Shown here: positions 18,696 through 27,228 of the stretch, in pieces
Numbering within the stretch: position 1 is the stretch's first letter
Layout: each line of letters begins with the position of its first letter
Assembly: GCA_905182835.1 (NCBI GenBank)
Contig: CAJJDI010000006.1
Span: 1 to 64,000, forward strand
Length of the DNA: 64,000 nt
From: an uncultured Flavobacteriaceae bacterium
GTDB taxonomy: Bacteria; Bacteroidota; Bacteroidia; Flavobacteriales; Flavobacteriaceae
Direction of reading: 5' to 3'
Program-made: the position numbers and the translations under genes
The notes under the pieces: generated by a model
The model's input: the letters and a program-made list of their open reading frames with translations, nothing else
Told to the model about the DNA's origin: nothing
Database searches by the model: none

Positions 18696-19997
18696 ATGTC
18701 TGAATATTTACCTAATATAATTTTTGTCAGCATTTTGTTTTTTGGTTTATATTTCTTTGTAAGAAATTTAAATCGTCTTTACCGAAATATAAATCTTGGA
18801 AAAGAAATTAATACTAGAGATAATAAAAAGCAAAGGCTTTTAAACATGTGCAAAATTGCCTTAGGTCAAGGTAAAATAATTAAGCGTCCAGTTTCTGGAA
18901 TATTACACGTGATTGTTTATATAGGATTTATAGTTATTAACATTGAGCTATTAGAAATTGTATTAGACGGCCTATTAGGTACGCATAGATTGTTTTCTAA
19001 TTACTTAGGGTCTTTGTATGGTTATTTAATTGCCACATTTGAATTATTAGCTGTTTTAGTTATTATATCTGTTTCTATTTTTTGGATTAGAAGAAATGTA
19101 ATCAAAATAAAAAGATTCTTTGGTGATAACATGAAAGGATGGCCTAAGAATGATGCTAACTTTATTCTTTATTTTGAAGTTATATTAATGACACTTTTCA
19201 TTACTATGAATGCTGCAGATTTGAGGTTCCAAGAGATGAATTCTGGAAATTTAATTAGTAGCTATGTTGCAGATTTTTTTAAAGGTTATTCTAATGATTC
19301 TTTACATATAATTGAAAGAGTTTGTTGGTGGGCTCATATTATAGGGATATTGATTTTTATGAATTACTTATATTTTTCAAAACATTTACATATTCTTTTA
19401 GCTTTCCCAAACACATATTTCGCTAAACTTAACAACTTAGGTGAAATCAATAATTTAAACAGTGTAACAAAAGAAGTTAAATTGATGATGGATCCTGACA
19501 TGGCATTTTCCAATGATGGTACTGATTCTGAAGAGATAGAAAAATTTGGTGCTTCTGATGTTATGGATTTAAATAAATTACAATTATTAAATTCGTATTC
19601 ATGTACTGAATGTGGAAGATGCACTAGTGTTTGTCCTGCTAATATAACTGGTAAGAAACTCTCTCCTAGAAAAATAATGATGGATACTAGAGATCGAATT
19701 GAAGAAGTCGGGAAGAATATAGACATGAATAAGGATGTGTTTGTTCCTGATGGAAAATCCTTGCTTAACGATTATATATCTAAAGAGGAATTATGGGCTT
19801 GTACATCTTGTAACGCATGTGTTGAAGAATGTCCAATTAGTATTGACCCTCTTTCTATTATATTAGACATGAGAAGGTATTTAGTAATGGAAGAATCATC
19901 AGCTCCATTAGAATTAAATAACATGATGTCAAATATTGAAAACAATGGTGCTCCATGGCCTTACAATCAAATGGATAGATTAAACTGGAAAGAATAA
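18696..19997 (+). CDS. Membrane cytochrome b-like protein with two [4Fe-4S] motifs (HdrC/EMO-like)
   Basis: The protein has 433 residues. About five membrane segments occupy 5-240, with histidines in or beside them (ILHVIVYIG, WWAHIIGIL, KHLHIL) that could bind heme b as in NarI-like subunits. The soluble C-terminal half has two ferredoxin motifs: C303-x2-C306-x2-C309-x3-C313 and C369-x2-C372-x2-C375-x3-C379. This layout resembles the membrane and HdrC-like parts of HdrDE, DsrMK and ETF:menaquinone oxidoreductase (EMO). The missing CCG domain is encoded separately two genes downstream. A role passing electrons between a soluble partner and menaquinone is inferred; the partner is unknown. Confidence 0.85.
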   Translation: MSEYLPNIIFVSILFFGLYFFVRNLNRLYRNINLGKEINTRDNKKQRLLNMCKIALGQGKIIKRPVSGILHVIVYIGFIVINIELLEIVLDGLLGTHRLFSNYLGSLYGYLIATFELLAVLVIISVSIFWIRRNVIKIKRFFGDNMKGWPKNDANFILYFEVILMTLFITMNAADLRFQEMNSGNLISSYVADFFKGYSNDSLHIIERVCWWAHIIGILIFMNYLYFSKHLHILLAFPNTYFAKLNNLGEINNLNSVTKEVKLMMDPDMAFSNDGTDSEEIEKFGASDVMDLNKLQLLNSYSCTECGRCTSVCPANITGKKLSPRKIMMDTRDRIEEVGKNIDMNKDVFVPDGKSLLNDYISKEELWACTSCNACVEECPISIDPLSIILDMRRYLVMEESSAPLELNNMMSNIENNGAPWPYNQMDRLNWKE

Positions 19998-20024
19998 AAT
20001 TAAAATATAAATTAACAAAATAGA

Positions 20025-20465
20025 ATGAAAAGAGAAGATATAGATAAAATACTTCATGATAAAGTTGAAGCTGGTGAAAAAGTTAGTCCAATTTTACCTA
20101 ATGGTATAAAAAATTATTTAATTGATATTGATGGGACCATTACAGATGATGTTCCAAATGAAGAACCTGAAAGAATGGGGACTTGTGAGCCTTTTTATGA
20201 TGCTCTTGAGACGTGTAATAAATGGTATGATGAAGGTCATATGATATGTTTTTTCACTTCTAGAATAGAAGAAAACAGAGTTGTTACTGAAACCTGGTTA
20301 AAAAAACATGGTTTTAAATACCATTCATTACTAATGGGTAAACCTAGGGGAGGAAATTATCATTGGATTGACAATCATTTAGTAAGAGCTACTAGATATA
20401 AAGGTAAATTCACAGATTTAGTAGAAAAAAAAGTTAAAGTGCAAGTTTTTGATGACGAAATATAA
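20025..20465 (+). CDS. HAD-fold hydrolase-like protein
   Basis: The protein has 146 residues. It has HAD motif I (YLIDIDGTITDD), a motif II threonine in CFFTSRIEEN, a motif III lysine in LLMGKPRGGNYHW and a following aspartate in WIDNHLVRATR. Conserved flavobacterial relatives are sometimes labelled phosphoheptose isomerase, which the motifs here do not support; small phosphatase or phosphotransferase activity is more likely. It stands between the two genes of the Fe-S complex (28 and 5 bases) and is surely co-transcribed with them, so a role in modifying or regulating that complex is possible but unproven. Confidence 0.75.
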   Translation: MKREDIDKILHDKVEAGEKVSPILPNGIKNYLIDIDGTITDDVPNEEPERMGTCEPFYDALETCNKWYDEGHMICFFTSRIEENRVVTETWLKKHGFKYHSLLMGKPRGGNYHWIDNHLVRATRYKGKFTDLVEKKVKVQVFDDEI

Positions 20466-20470
20466 TTAAA

Positions 20471-21262
20471 ATGGAGAATAATTTACATATTAAAACAATG
20501 TCTGAATATGCCGCCGAAGGAAAAGAACCAGAAATTTTGTTTTGGGTTGGGTGTGCTGGAAGTTTTGATGATAGAGCTAAAAAGATAACTAAGGCTTTTG
20601 TTAAAATATTAAATTCAATTAATTTAGAGTTTGCAGTTCTTGGAACTGAAGAGTCTTGTACAGGCGATCCAGCTAAGCGTTCAGGAAATGAATTTTTATT
20701 TCAAATGCAAGCGATGTCAAACATCGAAGTGTTAAACTCATACAGTGTTAAAACTATTGTTACTACATGTCCTCATTGCTTTAATACAATTAAAAATGAA
20801 TATCCTTCTCTTGGAGGAGAGTATAAAGTACTACATCACACTCAATTTTTAAATAATTTATTAAAAGATGGTAGGTTGAAAATTGAAGGTGGGGAATACA
20901 AAGGAAAAAAAATAACTTATCATGACCCATGCTACTTAGGTAGAGCAAACAATGAATACCAAGCGCCTAGAGAGCTAATTCAGAAATTAGAGTTAGAATT
21001 GATTGAAATGAAAAGGTGTAAGTCAAAAGGGTTATGTTGTGGTGCTGGTGGTGCTCAAATGTTTAAAGATGCTGAAAAAGGTAACAAAGAAATAAATATT
21101 GAAAGGACCGAAGAAGCACTTAATACCAAGACAAGTATTATCGCCGCAGGATGTCCATTTTGCAACACTATGATTAGCGATGGAGTTAAGGCGAAAGAAA
21201 AAGAAAATGATGTTAAAGTTTTAGATATAGTAGAATTAATAGTAACAGCTCAAGATTTGTAA
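20471..21262 (+). CDS. CCG-domain Fe-S protein (HdrB/HdrD-like subunit)
   Basis: The protein has 263 residues with two cysteine-rich halves. The second is complete: C154, C189-C190 in LCCGAGG, and C228-x2-C231. The first has C28, then ESCTGDPAKRSGNEFLFQ with a single cysteine (C63) and C100-x2-C103, the form found in DsrK, FadF and EMO-type proteins. CCG domains hold a noncubane [4Fe-4S] cluster that handles disulfides or passes electrons. There is no membrane segment; it probably docks on the membrane protein at 18696-19997. The ORF follows the HAD gene by 5 bases and precedes a conserved unknown by 3. Confidence 0.87.
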   Translation: MENNLHIKTMSEYAAEGKEPEILFWVGCAGSFDDRAKKITKAFVKILNSINLEFAVLGTEESCTGDPAKRSGNEFLFQMQAMSNIEVLNSYSVKTIVTTCPHCFNTIKNEYPSLGGEYKVLHHTQFLNNLLKDGRLKIEGGEYKGKKITYHDPCYLGRANNEYQAPRELIQKLELELIEMKRCKSKGLCCGAGGAQMFKDAEKGNKEINIERTEEALNTKTSIIAAGCPFCNTMISDGVKAKEKENDVKVLDIVELIVTAQDL

Positions 21263-21265
21263 AGT

Positions 21266-21748
21266 ATGATTGTCGACTTTGATGTAATAAGTGAAGAATC
21301 TAGAATATGGATATATCAATCAAACAGAACTTTTTCTATAACAGAGATTAATGAAATTGAATTTAAAATTAAAGATTTTTTGATTTCTTGGACTGCTCAC
21401 GGTAGTGATCTCCAGGCTAGTTTTATAATTAAATACAGTAGGTTCATTGTTATTTCTTTGAATGAATCATTTAATCTTGCAACTGGCTGTTCTATTGATT
21501 CATCAGTGAGGTTTATTCAAGATCTTGAAGAAGAGTATGATGTTAGTTTATTAGACAAAATGAATGTTTCCTACAGACACGGTGAATTTATTGCATACAA
21601 ACCATTAATCGAATTTAAGAAGATGATTAAAAACAGATCTATTTCGAAAAAAACTATTGTTTTCAATAACCTAATAAATAGTAAGTCTGAGTTTTTAAAT
21701 AACTGGGAAGTGCCTATAGAAGAAAGTTGGCATAATAGATTCTTTTAA
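21266..21748 (+). CDS. Conserved flavobacterial protein of unknown function
   Basis: The protein has 160 residues, is soluble, and has no signal peptide. Relatives are often named ABC transporter ATPase in databases, as far as I recall, but there is no Walker A, Walker B or ABC signature here. Recognisable conserved-looking blocks are SRIWIYQSNRTFS, WTAHGSDLQASF, ATGCSIDSSVRFIQ and a C-terminal WEVPIEESWHNRFF. The cysteine in ATGCSID and the surrounding polar residues could be functional. It lies 3 bases after the CCG Fe-S gene and 21 before the GH3 fusion, so it may serve the same pathway. Confidence 0.7.
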   Translation: MIVDFDVISEESRIWIYQSNRTFSITEINEIEFKIKDFLISWTAHGSDLQASFIIKYSRFIVISLNESFNLATGCSIDSSVRFIQDLEEEYDVSLLDKMNVSYRHGEFIAYKPLIEFKKMIKNRSISKKTIVFNNLINSKSEFLNNWEVPIEESWHNRFF

Positions 21749-21769
21749 TCTAATACTAAATGTTAAATT

Positions 21770-24679
21770 ATGATAATAAGATCTTTTCTTATCTTATCAC
21801 TATTATTTAATGAAGTTACAAGTCAAACTTCTGCTGACCCCCTTTTAGTCTTCGGGGATGAGTATCAGATGAAATGGGTTGACAGTGTATACTCTTCCAT
21901 GACATTAAATCAAAAAGTAGGACAGCTATTTGTAGTACAAGCAGTCTCTAATAAGGGTATAAGTCATAAAACTAAAATTTTAGATGAAATAACTAGCAAT
22001 AGAGTTGGTGGAATTATATTCTCAAATGGATCTGCTGTAAAGCAAGTTAAATTAACCAACTTATATCAAGAGATGTCTGATATACCTCTCTTAATAGGTA
22101 TGGATGCTGAATGGGGTCTTAGTATGCGTCTAGACTCAACTTTTTCATTCCCTTGGAATATGACATTGGGTGCTATAAGCGATAATGAACTTATCAAACA
22201 TGTCGGTAATAGAATTGCAGCTCATTGTAAAAGAATCGGAGTAAACTTTAATTTTGCTCCTGTTGTAGATATTAATACAAACCCTAAAAATCCTATTATA
22301 GGGAATAGGTCCTTTGGTGAAAGTATGCAAAACGTATCTTCTAAATCATTAAGTTATATGAATGGCCAACAACAGATGAATATCTTATCTAGTGCAAAAC
22401 ACTTCCCTGGACATGGAGATACAAGTACAGATTCTCATAAGAGTTTACCAATTATTAATCATAAAAAAGAAAGGATTTTAAACGTTGAGTTAAAACCTTT
22501 TAAAAATTTAATTAACAATGGTCTTGAAAGTGTTATGATAGCACATTTAGAAGTCCCAAGTCTAGAAAAAACAAGAGGTCTACCTTCAACTTTATCTTTT
22601 GCAATAGTAACGGAACTTTTAAGATACAGATTAGGTTTTAAAGGCCTAATTATTACGGATGCCTTAGAAATGAAGGGTCTTTCTAGCTTTAAGTCTAAAG
22701 GTAATCTAGACATGTTAGCGTTTAAAGCAGGAAATGATATTTTATTAATGTCAGAAAATGTTTCAAAAGGTATTAGCTCCATAATCAATGAATATAATAC
22801 TGGTTCAATTACTGAAGAAAGATTGTCCTATTCTGTAAAAAAAATATTGAAAGCTAAATATAAAGTTGGATTAAACAAATTCTCACCTATTTCTACTTAT
22901 GATCTAGATAACGATTTGAATAGTGTTTCAGATGAAATATTAAATGAAAAGTTGGTTGAAAACTCTCTAACAGTAATAAAAAATAAAGAAAATATAATTC
23001 CAATAAAAGATTTAAGTGAAAGAGTTGGTTATTTAAGTTTTGGTAATGATTCTAATACTTCCTTTTTCTCTTATTTAAATAAATATTCAAAAGTTAATTA
23101 CTTATCAAATCTTGATTTTACAAATGTAGATGACTTAATAAGCAAATACAATACGATTATAATTGGAATTCACGCTAACAGTAATACTCCATGGAAAAGT
23201 TATAAAATTAAGAAAGAAGAGATTAATTTGATTAATCATATATCAAAAAAAGTCAATGTTATTCTAAATGTATTTGGAAGTCCTTATAGTTTAAATTCCT
23301 TTAAAAATATAAAACATATTAAAGGAGTTATAATATCATATCAAAACTCAGTAGTATTTCAGCAGAAATCAGCGCAACTTATCTTTGGAGCTATTGATTC
23401 GAAAGGTATTCTTCCTGTTAGTATTGGTAAATTATTTTCTGTAGGTGAAGGTATTCAAATAGATCATATTAACAGATTTTCTTATGGAATTCCAGAATCT
23501 GTTTCACTTAACTCTAATAAGTTAAAAAAAGTTGACTCCTTGGCTAATATAGCTATTGACTCAACCATGACACCAGGATTACAGTTGTTAGTCGCTAAGA
23601 ATGGTAAAATTATATATGAAAAAAGCTTTGGTTATTTGACTTATGATAAAAAAATAAAAGTCAAAAACAATACAATCTATGACTTAGCTTCATTAACCAA
23701 AATACTGGTTACTTTACCGATTATCATGAAACTTGTTGAAAACGGCACAATTACATTAGATACAAAATTAAAAGAATTAATACCTAGATACATAGATTCA
23801 AACAAATCAGATAAAACTATTAAAGAAATGTTATCTCATTATTCAAATCTAAAATCTTGGATACCATTTTATAAATCAACGTTAGACAGTCTAACTAAAA
23901 AACCCAATTCACTATATTATAATAGTTTTTATAGCAATAAATTTAACATCAAGGTAACAGATAGCTTATACTTATTATCTACATATAGAGATAGTATAAA
24001 TACCCAAATTAAAGATAGCGAATTAAATGATGAAAAATATAAATACAGTGATCTGCCATATTATATATTTAAAGAATATATTGAAAATTACTACTCTAAA
24101 GATTTGTCCGATATAATTAATGCACAATTATTTAATAAACTAGGGTTAGCTAATACATCCTATTTTCCAAAAGAGATTACTTCAATCAATAATATAGCAC
24201 CTACAGAAATTGATGATTATTTTAGATATCAAGAAATTAAAGGAACGGTTCATGATATGGGAGCTGCCATGCAAGGAGGGGTTGGAGGACATGCTGGTTT
24301 ATTTAGCAATGCAAGAGATGTTGCTGAAATTATGCAAATGTATTTGCAAGAAGGTCTTTATGGAAACAAAAAATATTTTGACAAATCAACTATAAATTTA
24401 TTTAATAATTGTTACTATTGTGATGATGACAATAGGCGAGGGGTTGGATTTGATAAACCACAAATTGAAGGTGATGGTCCAACATGTGGATGTATTTCTA
24501 TGGATAGTTTTGGTCATTCTGGTTGGACTGGAACTTATACATGGGCTGATCCTGAAGAAAAAATAGTTTACGTTTTCTTGTCTAATAGATCATATCCGGA
24601 CTCTAAGGAAAATAAATTATTAAATAGCAATATTAGAACGGATATCCAGAACCTGATTTATGAATCAATAATAAAATAA
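21770..24679 (+). CDS. GH3 beta-N-acetylhexosaminidase fused to a beta-lactamase-like serine hydrolase
   Basis: The protein has 969 residues with a signal peptide ending near residue 19. Residues about 40-560 form a glycoside hydrolase family 3 unit: the NagZ-type motif KHFPGHGDTSTDSHKSLP (K210, H211, H215, D217) and the nucleophile D297 in IITDALEMKGL. Residues about 585-969 form a class C beta-lactamase/esterase-like domain with S641 and K644 (SLTK) and a late FGHSGWTGT motif. The pair could remove GlcNAc from muropeptides and then act on an ester or peptide bond, in the periplasm. Such fusions are known in Bacteroidota; the second activity is not established. Next to bshA by 5 bases. Confidence 0.88.
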   Translation: MIIRSFLILSLLFNEVTSQTSADPLLVFGDEYQMKWVDSVYSSMTLNQKVGQLFVVQAVSNKGISHKTKILDEITSNRVGGIIFSNGSAVKQVKLTNLYQEMSDIPLLIGMDAEWGLSMRLDSTFSFPWNMTLGAISDNELIKHVGNRIAAHCKRIGVNFNFAPVVDINTNPKNPIIGNRSFGESMQNVSSKSLSYMNGQQQMNILSSAKHFPGHGDTSTDSHKSLPIINHKKERILNVELKPFKNLINNGLESVMIAHLEVPSLEKTRGLPSTLSFAIVTELLRYRLGFKGLIITDALEMKGLSSFKSKGNLDMLAFKAGNDILLMSENVSKGISSIINEYNTGSITEERLSYSVKKILKAKYKVGLNKFSPISTYDLDNDLNSVSDEILNEKLVENSLTVIKNKENIIPIKDLSERVGYLSFGNDSNTSFFSYLNKYSKVNYLSNLDFTNVDDLISKYNTIIIGIHANSNTPWKSYKIKKEEINLINHISKKVNVILNVFGSPYSLNSFKNIKHIKGVIISYQNSVVFQQKSAQLIFGAIDSKGILPVSIGKLFSVGEGIQIDHINRFSYGIPESVSLNSNKLKKVDSLANIAIDSTMTPGLQLLVAKNGKIIYEKSFGYLTYDKKIKVKNNTIYDLASLTKILVTLPIIMKLVENGTITLDTKLKELIPRYIDSNKSDKTIKEMLSHYSNLKSWIPFYKSTLDSLTKKPNSLYYNSFYSNKFNIKVTDSLYLLSTYRDSINTQIKDSELNDEKYKYSDLPYYIFKEYIENYYSKDLSDIINAQLFNKLGLANTSYFPKEITSINNIAPTEIDDYFRYQEIKGTVHDMGAAMQGGVGGHAGLFSNARDVAEIMQMYLQEGLYGNKKYFDKSTINLFNNCYYCDDDNRRGVGFDKPQIEGDGPTCGCISMDSFGHSGWTGTYTWADPEEKIVYVFLSNRSYPDSKENKLLNSNIRTDIQNLIYESIIK

Positions 24680-24684
24680 ACATT

Positions 24685-25809
24685 ATGATTATAGGAATTG
24701 TATGTTATCCTACATATGGAGGTAGTGGAGTAGTAGCTACTGAACTTGGATTAGAATTAAGTAAAAGAGGTCATGAGGTTCATTTTATAACTTATAATCA
24801 GCCTGTTAAATTAGATTTATTTAATAATAACATTCATTACCATGAAGTGATAGTCCCTGACTATCCTTTATTTCATTACCAGCCATATGAATTAGCACTA
24901 TCTAGCAAGATTGTAGATATGGTTCAGTTGCATAAAATAGATATTCTTCATGTACATTATGCTATACCTCATGCTTATGCAGCATATATGTCTAAACAGA
25001 TGTTAAAGACTAGAGGAATCGATTTACCTATAGTTACTACTTTGCATGGGACAGATATAACTTTAGTAGGTAGTCACCCTTATTATAAAACTGCTGTAGA
25101 GTTTAGTATAAATAATTCTGATGCAGTTACTTCAGTTTCTGAAGATCTAAAGAATGACACTCTTAGTTTGTTTAATATTGATAAGGATATAGAAGTAATA
25201 CCAAACTTTGTAGATTTAGAAAAATATAATCATTTACATGAAAATTGTGATAGAGGGATTTTAGCTAATGATGATGAAAAGATAATTACACATATAAGTA
25301 ATTTTAGAAAAGTTAAGAGAATTGATGATGTTATAAATTCATTTAATCTAATTAATAATAAAATTAGCTCAAAATTAATATTGTTAGGTGATGGGCCTGA
25401 AAGGATAAAAGCAGAAAAATTATGTGATGAGTTAAATCTAAATGATAAAGTTTTGTTTTTAGGTGCATCTAATGAAACCGCAAAAATATTATGTTTAAGT
25501 GATGTATTTATATTAGCATCAACTACAGAAAGCTTCGGATTAGTTGCCTTGGAAGCTATGGCTTCATCTGTCCCTGTTGTATCTACCAACTCAGGTGGGC
25601 TGCCTGAAGTAAATTTAAATGGGTTTTCAGGTTTTCTTTCAAACGTTGGAGATATAAATCAGATGGCTGAAAATGCTATCAAAATTTTAGAAGATTCAGA
25701 TAATTTGATTAAATTTAAAAAGAATGCAAAAATTCAAGCTAATAAATTCGATGTTCACAACATAGTGCCTAGTTATGAGAATATATATAGAATGACTTTA
25801 GAAAAATAA
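24685..25809 (+). CDS. bshA: N-acetyl-alpha-D-glucosaminyl L-malate synthase
   Basis: The protein has 374 residues, a GT4 (GT-B fold) glycosyltransferase. It makes GlcNAc-malate from UDP-GlcNAc and L-malate, the first step of bacillithiol synthesis. The N-terminal YPTYGGSGVVATELGLELS motif and HYAIPHAYAAYMS are diagnostic of BshA, and the ESFGLVALEAMAS motif of the donor site is intact. BshB and BshC are not in the window. The gene is within 5 bases of the GH3 fusion and about 3.4 kb from the Hdr-like CCG gene in the same collinear run. Confidence 0.95.
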   Translation: MIIGIVCYPTYGGSGVVATELGLELSKRGHEVHFITYNQPVKLDLFNNNIHYHEVIVPDYPLFHYQPYELALSSKIVDMVQLHKIDILHVHYAIPHAYAAYMSKQMLKTRGIDLPIVTTLHGTDITLVGSHPYYKTAVEFSINNSDAVTSVSEDLKNDTLSLFNIDKDIEVIPNFVDLEKYNHLHENCDRGILANDDEKIITHISNFRKVKRIDDVINSFNLINNKISSKLILLGDGPERIKAEKLCDELNLNDKVLFLGASNETAKILCLSDVFILASTTESFGLVALEAMASSVPVVSTNSGGLPEVNLNGFSGFLSNVGDINQMAENAIKILEDSDNLIKFKKNAKIQANKFDVHNIVPSYENIYRMTLEK

Positions 25810-25829
25810 TAATCCTCAAATGATTTATT

Positions 25830-27212
25830 ATGAAAAGAAAAGATTTTTTAAAAATTTCCGCAAGTGCTGCGATATTTTTAGGTATTTCACCAAAAGCAAT
25901 GGCTAACCCTGATAATAATCTTGACTATTTAAATAACGATTATAAAAATGACGGATCTTGTTTTGGTTTAAAACATGAGTCAATTAGCAAAGTTAAAGTT
26001 GGTATAATAGGTCTAGGAAATAGAGGTAGTGTTTTAATTCAAATGTTTGATTATTTAATCAAACATAATTTGTCTGAGATAGTTGCATTATGTGATTTAA
26101 ATGATGACAGTATAAATAAAAACTTAAAGTATTTAAAAACAATTCAAGAACACACTCCAGAAGTATACAGAGGAAGTGTAGATTCCTGGAAAGAATTAGT
26201 AAAAAGAGATGATATAGATTTAGTAATCGTCGCTACACCATGGGACACACACACAGAGATGTGTATTTCTTCTATGCAGAATGATAAACATGTTGCTTGC
26301 GAAGTTCCTATAGCTAATAATTTAGAAGATTGTTGGAAGATAATTGAGGTTGCAGAGTCTACTAAAAAGCATTGTATGATGATGGAAAACTGTTGTTTTA
26401 ACAACGAAGAACTATGGCTGTTGAGCATGATAGATAAGGGAGTTTTCGGAAATGTTAATCATGCAGAAGGTGCCTATATTCATGATTTAAGAAAACACAT
26501 GTTAGATGATAGTTATTATCATAACCAATGGCGAATAAAGCATCATCAAACAAGAAATGGTAACCTTTATCCTACTCATGGTCTTGGGCCAGTTTGTTCA
26601 TATATGGATATTGGGAGAGGTGATAATTTTAACCACTTAGTTTCTATGAGTTCTAATGAAGAATCACTAAGCATAGCATCAAAATCTATAGATAGTGATT
26701 TTAAAAAGTTTTCTTGTGGAGATATGAACACTACTTTAATTAAAACTAACTTAGGTAAAACAATTAAACTTCAATTTGATGTTCATACTGGAAGACCATA
26801 CACAAGGTTAAATAATGTAAACGGAACAAAAGCCTCTCATCAAGGATACCCATCAAAATTATTTATCAATAACCCTGAATTGCAGTGGGGCCACAGTTGG
26901 TTAAATAAAGAGGAATACAAGAAATACAGAGATTTATATAATCACCCTCTTTGGGATAAAATGGAAAATGAAATATCTAAAAATCAAGTAGGGCATGGCG
27001 GTATGGATTTTGTAATGATATATAGAATTATTAGATGTTTAAATAAAGGTTTGCCCCTAGATATTAATGTATACGATAGTGTTATGTGGAGTTCCATAAT
27101 ACCTTTTTCAGAAATGTCTGTACTAAATCAAAGTAAAACTATTAAAATTCCAGATTTCACAGGTGGTAGTTGGAAAAATTCAAGAAAATCTGAACTTTTA
27201 AGAGTTATTTAA
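25830..27212 (+). CDS. Gfo/Idh/MocA oxidoreductase, GH109-like
   Basis: The protein has 460 residues. The N-terminus (MKRKDFLKISASAAIFLG) resembles a Tat-type signal with KR in place of RR. The NAD-binding motif VGIIGLGNRGSVLI starts near 56. The C-terminal half has GHGGMDFVMIYRIIRCLNK and YDSVMWSSIIPFSEMSV, which recall GH109 enzymes that cleave alpha-GalNAc by an NAD-dependent redox mechanism. GH109 assignment is by resemblance; a plain sugar dehydrogenase is the alternative. It is the last gene of the plus-strand run and stops 16 bases before the convergent dld gene. Confidence 0.82.
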   Translation: MKRKDFLKISASAAIFLGISPKAMANPDNNLDYLNNDYKNDGSCFGLKHESISKVKVGIIGLGNRGSVLIQMFDYLIKHNLSEIVALCDLNDDSINKNLKYLKTIQEHTPEVYRGSVDSWKELVKRDDIDLVIVATPWDTHTEMCISSMQNDKHVACEVPIANNLEDCWKIIEVAESTKKHCMMMENCCFNNEELWLLSMIDKGVFGNVNHAEGAYIHDLRKHMLDDSYYHNQWRIKHHQTRNGNLYPTHGLGPVCSYMDIGRGDNFNHLVSMSSNEESLSIASKSIDSDFKKFSCGDMNTTLIKTNLGKTIKLQFDVHTGRPYTRLNNVNGTKASHQGYPSKLFINNPELQWGHSWLNKEEYKKYRDLYNHPLWDKMENEISKNQVGHGGMDFVMIYRIIRCLNKGLPLDINVYDSVMWSSIIPFSEMSVLNQSKTIKIPDFTGGSWKNSRKSELLRVI

Positions 27213-27228
27213 ACTTTTTATTTACACT

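Noticed and set aside
21266-21748. ABC transporter ATPase
   Set aside because: No nucleotide-binding motif of that family is present.
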